From the NCBI GenBank assembly GCA_029938515.1, contig JAOZUU010000170.1, positions 1 through 6,477 on the forward strand: a stretch of DNA of 6,477 bases. Direction: 5' to 3'. Positions within the stretch are counted from its first letter, which is position 1; every line of letters starts with the position of its first letter. The notes beneath the pieces were generated by a model that made no database searches, was not told the origin of the DNA, and saw only the letters and a list, made by a program, of their open reading frames with translations. The DNA is from Desulfobacterales bacterium (lineage in GTDB: Bacteria; Desulfobacterota; Desulfobacteria; Desulfobacterales; QNYZ01). The translations under genes were made by a program, and so were the position numbers. This document shows, one piece after another, positions 5,502-6,477 of the stretch.

Positions 5502-6455
5502 ATGAAAATACTTCAATTCGATAACGGTGATCATATGCCCATTCTTGGGTTGGGAACCTGGAAGTCCAGACCTGACGAAACGTACAGAGCGGTCAAAGAA
5601 GCCGTGCGTCTCGGCTATCGACACATTGATTGCGCGTACATCTATGGAAATGAAGCCGAGGTCGGTCAGGCTCTGTACGAGTCTTTTAAAGATGACATTG
5701 TCACCCGGGATCAGATGTGGATCACCTCAAAGCTATGGAATAATTCCCACGCACCAGAGGATGTACAGCCGGCCATGGAGAAAACACTCGCGGACCTGCA
5801 ACTGGACTATCTCGACCTCTATCTTATACACTGGCCGGTCGTGATAAAAAAAGGCATGCTCTATGCCGAGTCTGCAAACGACATGATCTCTTTAGACGAC
5901 CGACCGATCTCCAAGACTTGGGAGGCAATGGAATCATTAGTGGATAAAAAGTTGTGCCGGCATATCGGTGTCAGCAATTTCAGTGTCCTCAAGCTGAAGG
6001 CACTTCTCGATGTCGCGAGGCTTAAACCCGAGATAAACCAGATAGAACTGCAACCATACCTGCAGAAGCCGGATATGCTCGATTTCTGCAACAAGAACGG
6101 AGTTCACCTTACCGCCTACGCGCCTTTGGGATCTGGAGATCGCCCTGCGGGCCTGAAGGCGCCGAACGAACCTGTTCTTCTGGAAGATCAAACAATCACG
6201 ACGATCGCCAAGCGGCGTAAAGTCACGCAGGCCCAGGTGCTAATCAGTTGGGCGATCAATCGGGGAACCGCTGTCATTCCAAAATCGGTTAACCCGGCGC
6301 GGTTGAAGCAGAATCTGGCCGCGGCCGAGGTATCGCTCACTCAAGATGATATGCGGGAAATTGCGGGGATCGATCGGAATCGTCGCTATATCAGCGGTGC
6401 ATTCTGGACGATCGAGGGGAGCCCGTACACACTGGCGAACCTCTGGGATGAGTGA
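5502..6455 (+). CDS. Aldo/keto reductase (NADPH-dependent, AKR superfamily)
   Basis: The 317-residue protein is full length for a cytosolic (beta/alpha)8-barrel reductase converting aldehydes or ketones to alcohols with NAD(P)H. The catalytic tetrad is complete: Asp43 and Tyr48 in IDCAYIYGNE, Lys77 in ITSKLWN, and His110 in LIHWP. GVSNF (156-160) and the cofactor loop IPKSVNPARLKQN (259-271) match the 2'-phosphate/nicotinamide-binding region of AKRs. Overall layout, including YLIHWPV and the C-terminal loop ending LANLWDE, is closest to the AKR1-5 type (aldose reductase/2,5-diketogluconate reductase-like) rather than the YajO/AKR11 type. The physiological substrate is unknown. GAGGAAG (5491-5497) gives a strong ribosome site. 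It follows the small charged-protein gene by 26 bp. I see no terminator in the 22 bases after its stop. Confidence 0.95.
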   Translation: MKILQFDNGDHMPILGLGTWKSRPDETYRAVKEAVRLGYRHIDCAYIYGNEAEVGQALYESFKDDIVTRDQMWITSKLWNNSHAPEDVQPAMEKTLADLQLDYLDLYLIHWPVVIKKGMLYAESANDMISLDDRPISKTWEAMESLVDKKLCRHIGVSNFSVLKLKALLDVARLKPEINQIELQPYLQKPDMLDFCNKNGVHLTAYAPLGSGDRPAGLKAPNEPVLLEDQTITTIAKRRKVTQAQVLISWAINRGTAVIPKSVNPARLKQNLAAAEVSLTQDDMREIAGIDRNRRYISGAFWTIEGSPYTLANLWDE

Positions 6456-6477
6456 CGGTTGATGGCGTCGTAAAAAG

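Noticed and set aside
5070..5624. 184-codon minus-strand frame spanning three genes
   Set aside because: It is antisense to the exporter end, the small charged protein and the reductase start, all of which have better ribosome sites and recognisable or protein-like sequence.
1..6477. CRISPR array, phage defence system or prophage
   Set aside because: No regularly spaced direct repeats, nuclease, helicase, integrase or phage structural genes are seen; the only defence-like unit is the ordinary toxin-antitoxin pair.

Overview
The window looks like a chromosomal segment of a Gram-negative, anaerobic-type proteobacterium, most plausibly of the Desulfobacterota (former Deltaproteobacteria). The pointers are a CooT-type nickel protein, a small DUF1232/J-domain protein, an NtrB-like membrane histidine kinase, moderate GC content and abundant inverted-repeat DNA between genes. 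This assignment is inference from gene content; no rRNA or marker gene is present.

Layout, left to right. (1) 1-1422, minus strand: most of a two-TM sensor histidine kinase whose C-terminus lies beyond the left edge. It has no ATG start; a TTG is the best candidate. (2) 1423-1782: a 360-bp intergenic stretch holding a 33-bp-arm inverted repeat (1558-1664) and a candidate sigma70-type promoter for the next gene. (3) 1783-2238, plus: a membrane-anchored DUF1232-like + J-domain protein. (4) 2301-2513, minus: a CooT-family small nickel-binding protein, convergent with (3), followed upstream by a possible gene remnant (2543-2662, minus). (5) 2763-3397, plus: a complete type II toxin-antitoxin operon (Phd/YefM antitoxin and RelE/ParE toxin, overlapping by 4 bp) with a clear promoter and operator half-sites. 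(6) 3408-3584: a 177-bp structured inverted-repeat element with a 29-bp outer stem and two inner hairpins. Every deviation from Watson-Crick pairing inside these stems is G.U-compatible in the plus-strand RNA. (7) 3640-5184, plus: a 514-residue DHA2 (EmrB/QacA-type, 14-TMS) MFS exporter. (8) 5251-5475, plus: a 74-residue basic/acidic protein of unknown function. (9) 5502-6455, plus: an aldo/keto reductase with a full catalytic tetrad. The last 22 bases hold no gene.

The genes do not form one pathway. The firm functional unit is the toxin-antitoxin pair. Genes 7-9 lie in the same direction with short gaps (66 and 26 bp) and could be co-transcribed. The rest is a mosaic of single genes separated by repeat elements, typical of an accessory or slowly reshuffled region. 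The most unusual item is the element at 3408-3584. I see no convincing new defence system or other multi-gene novelty.
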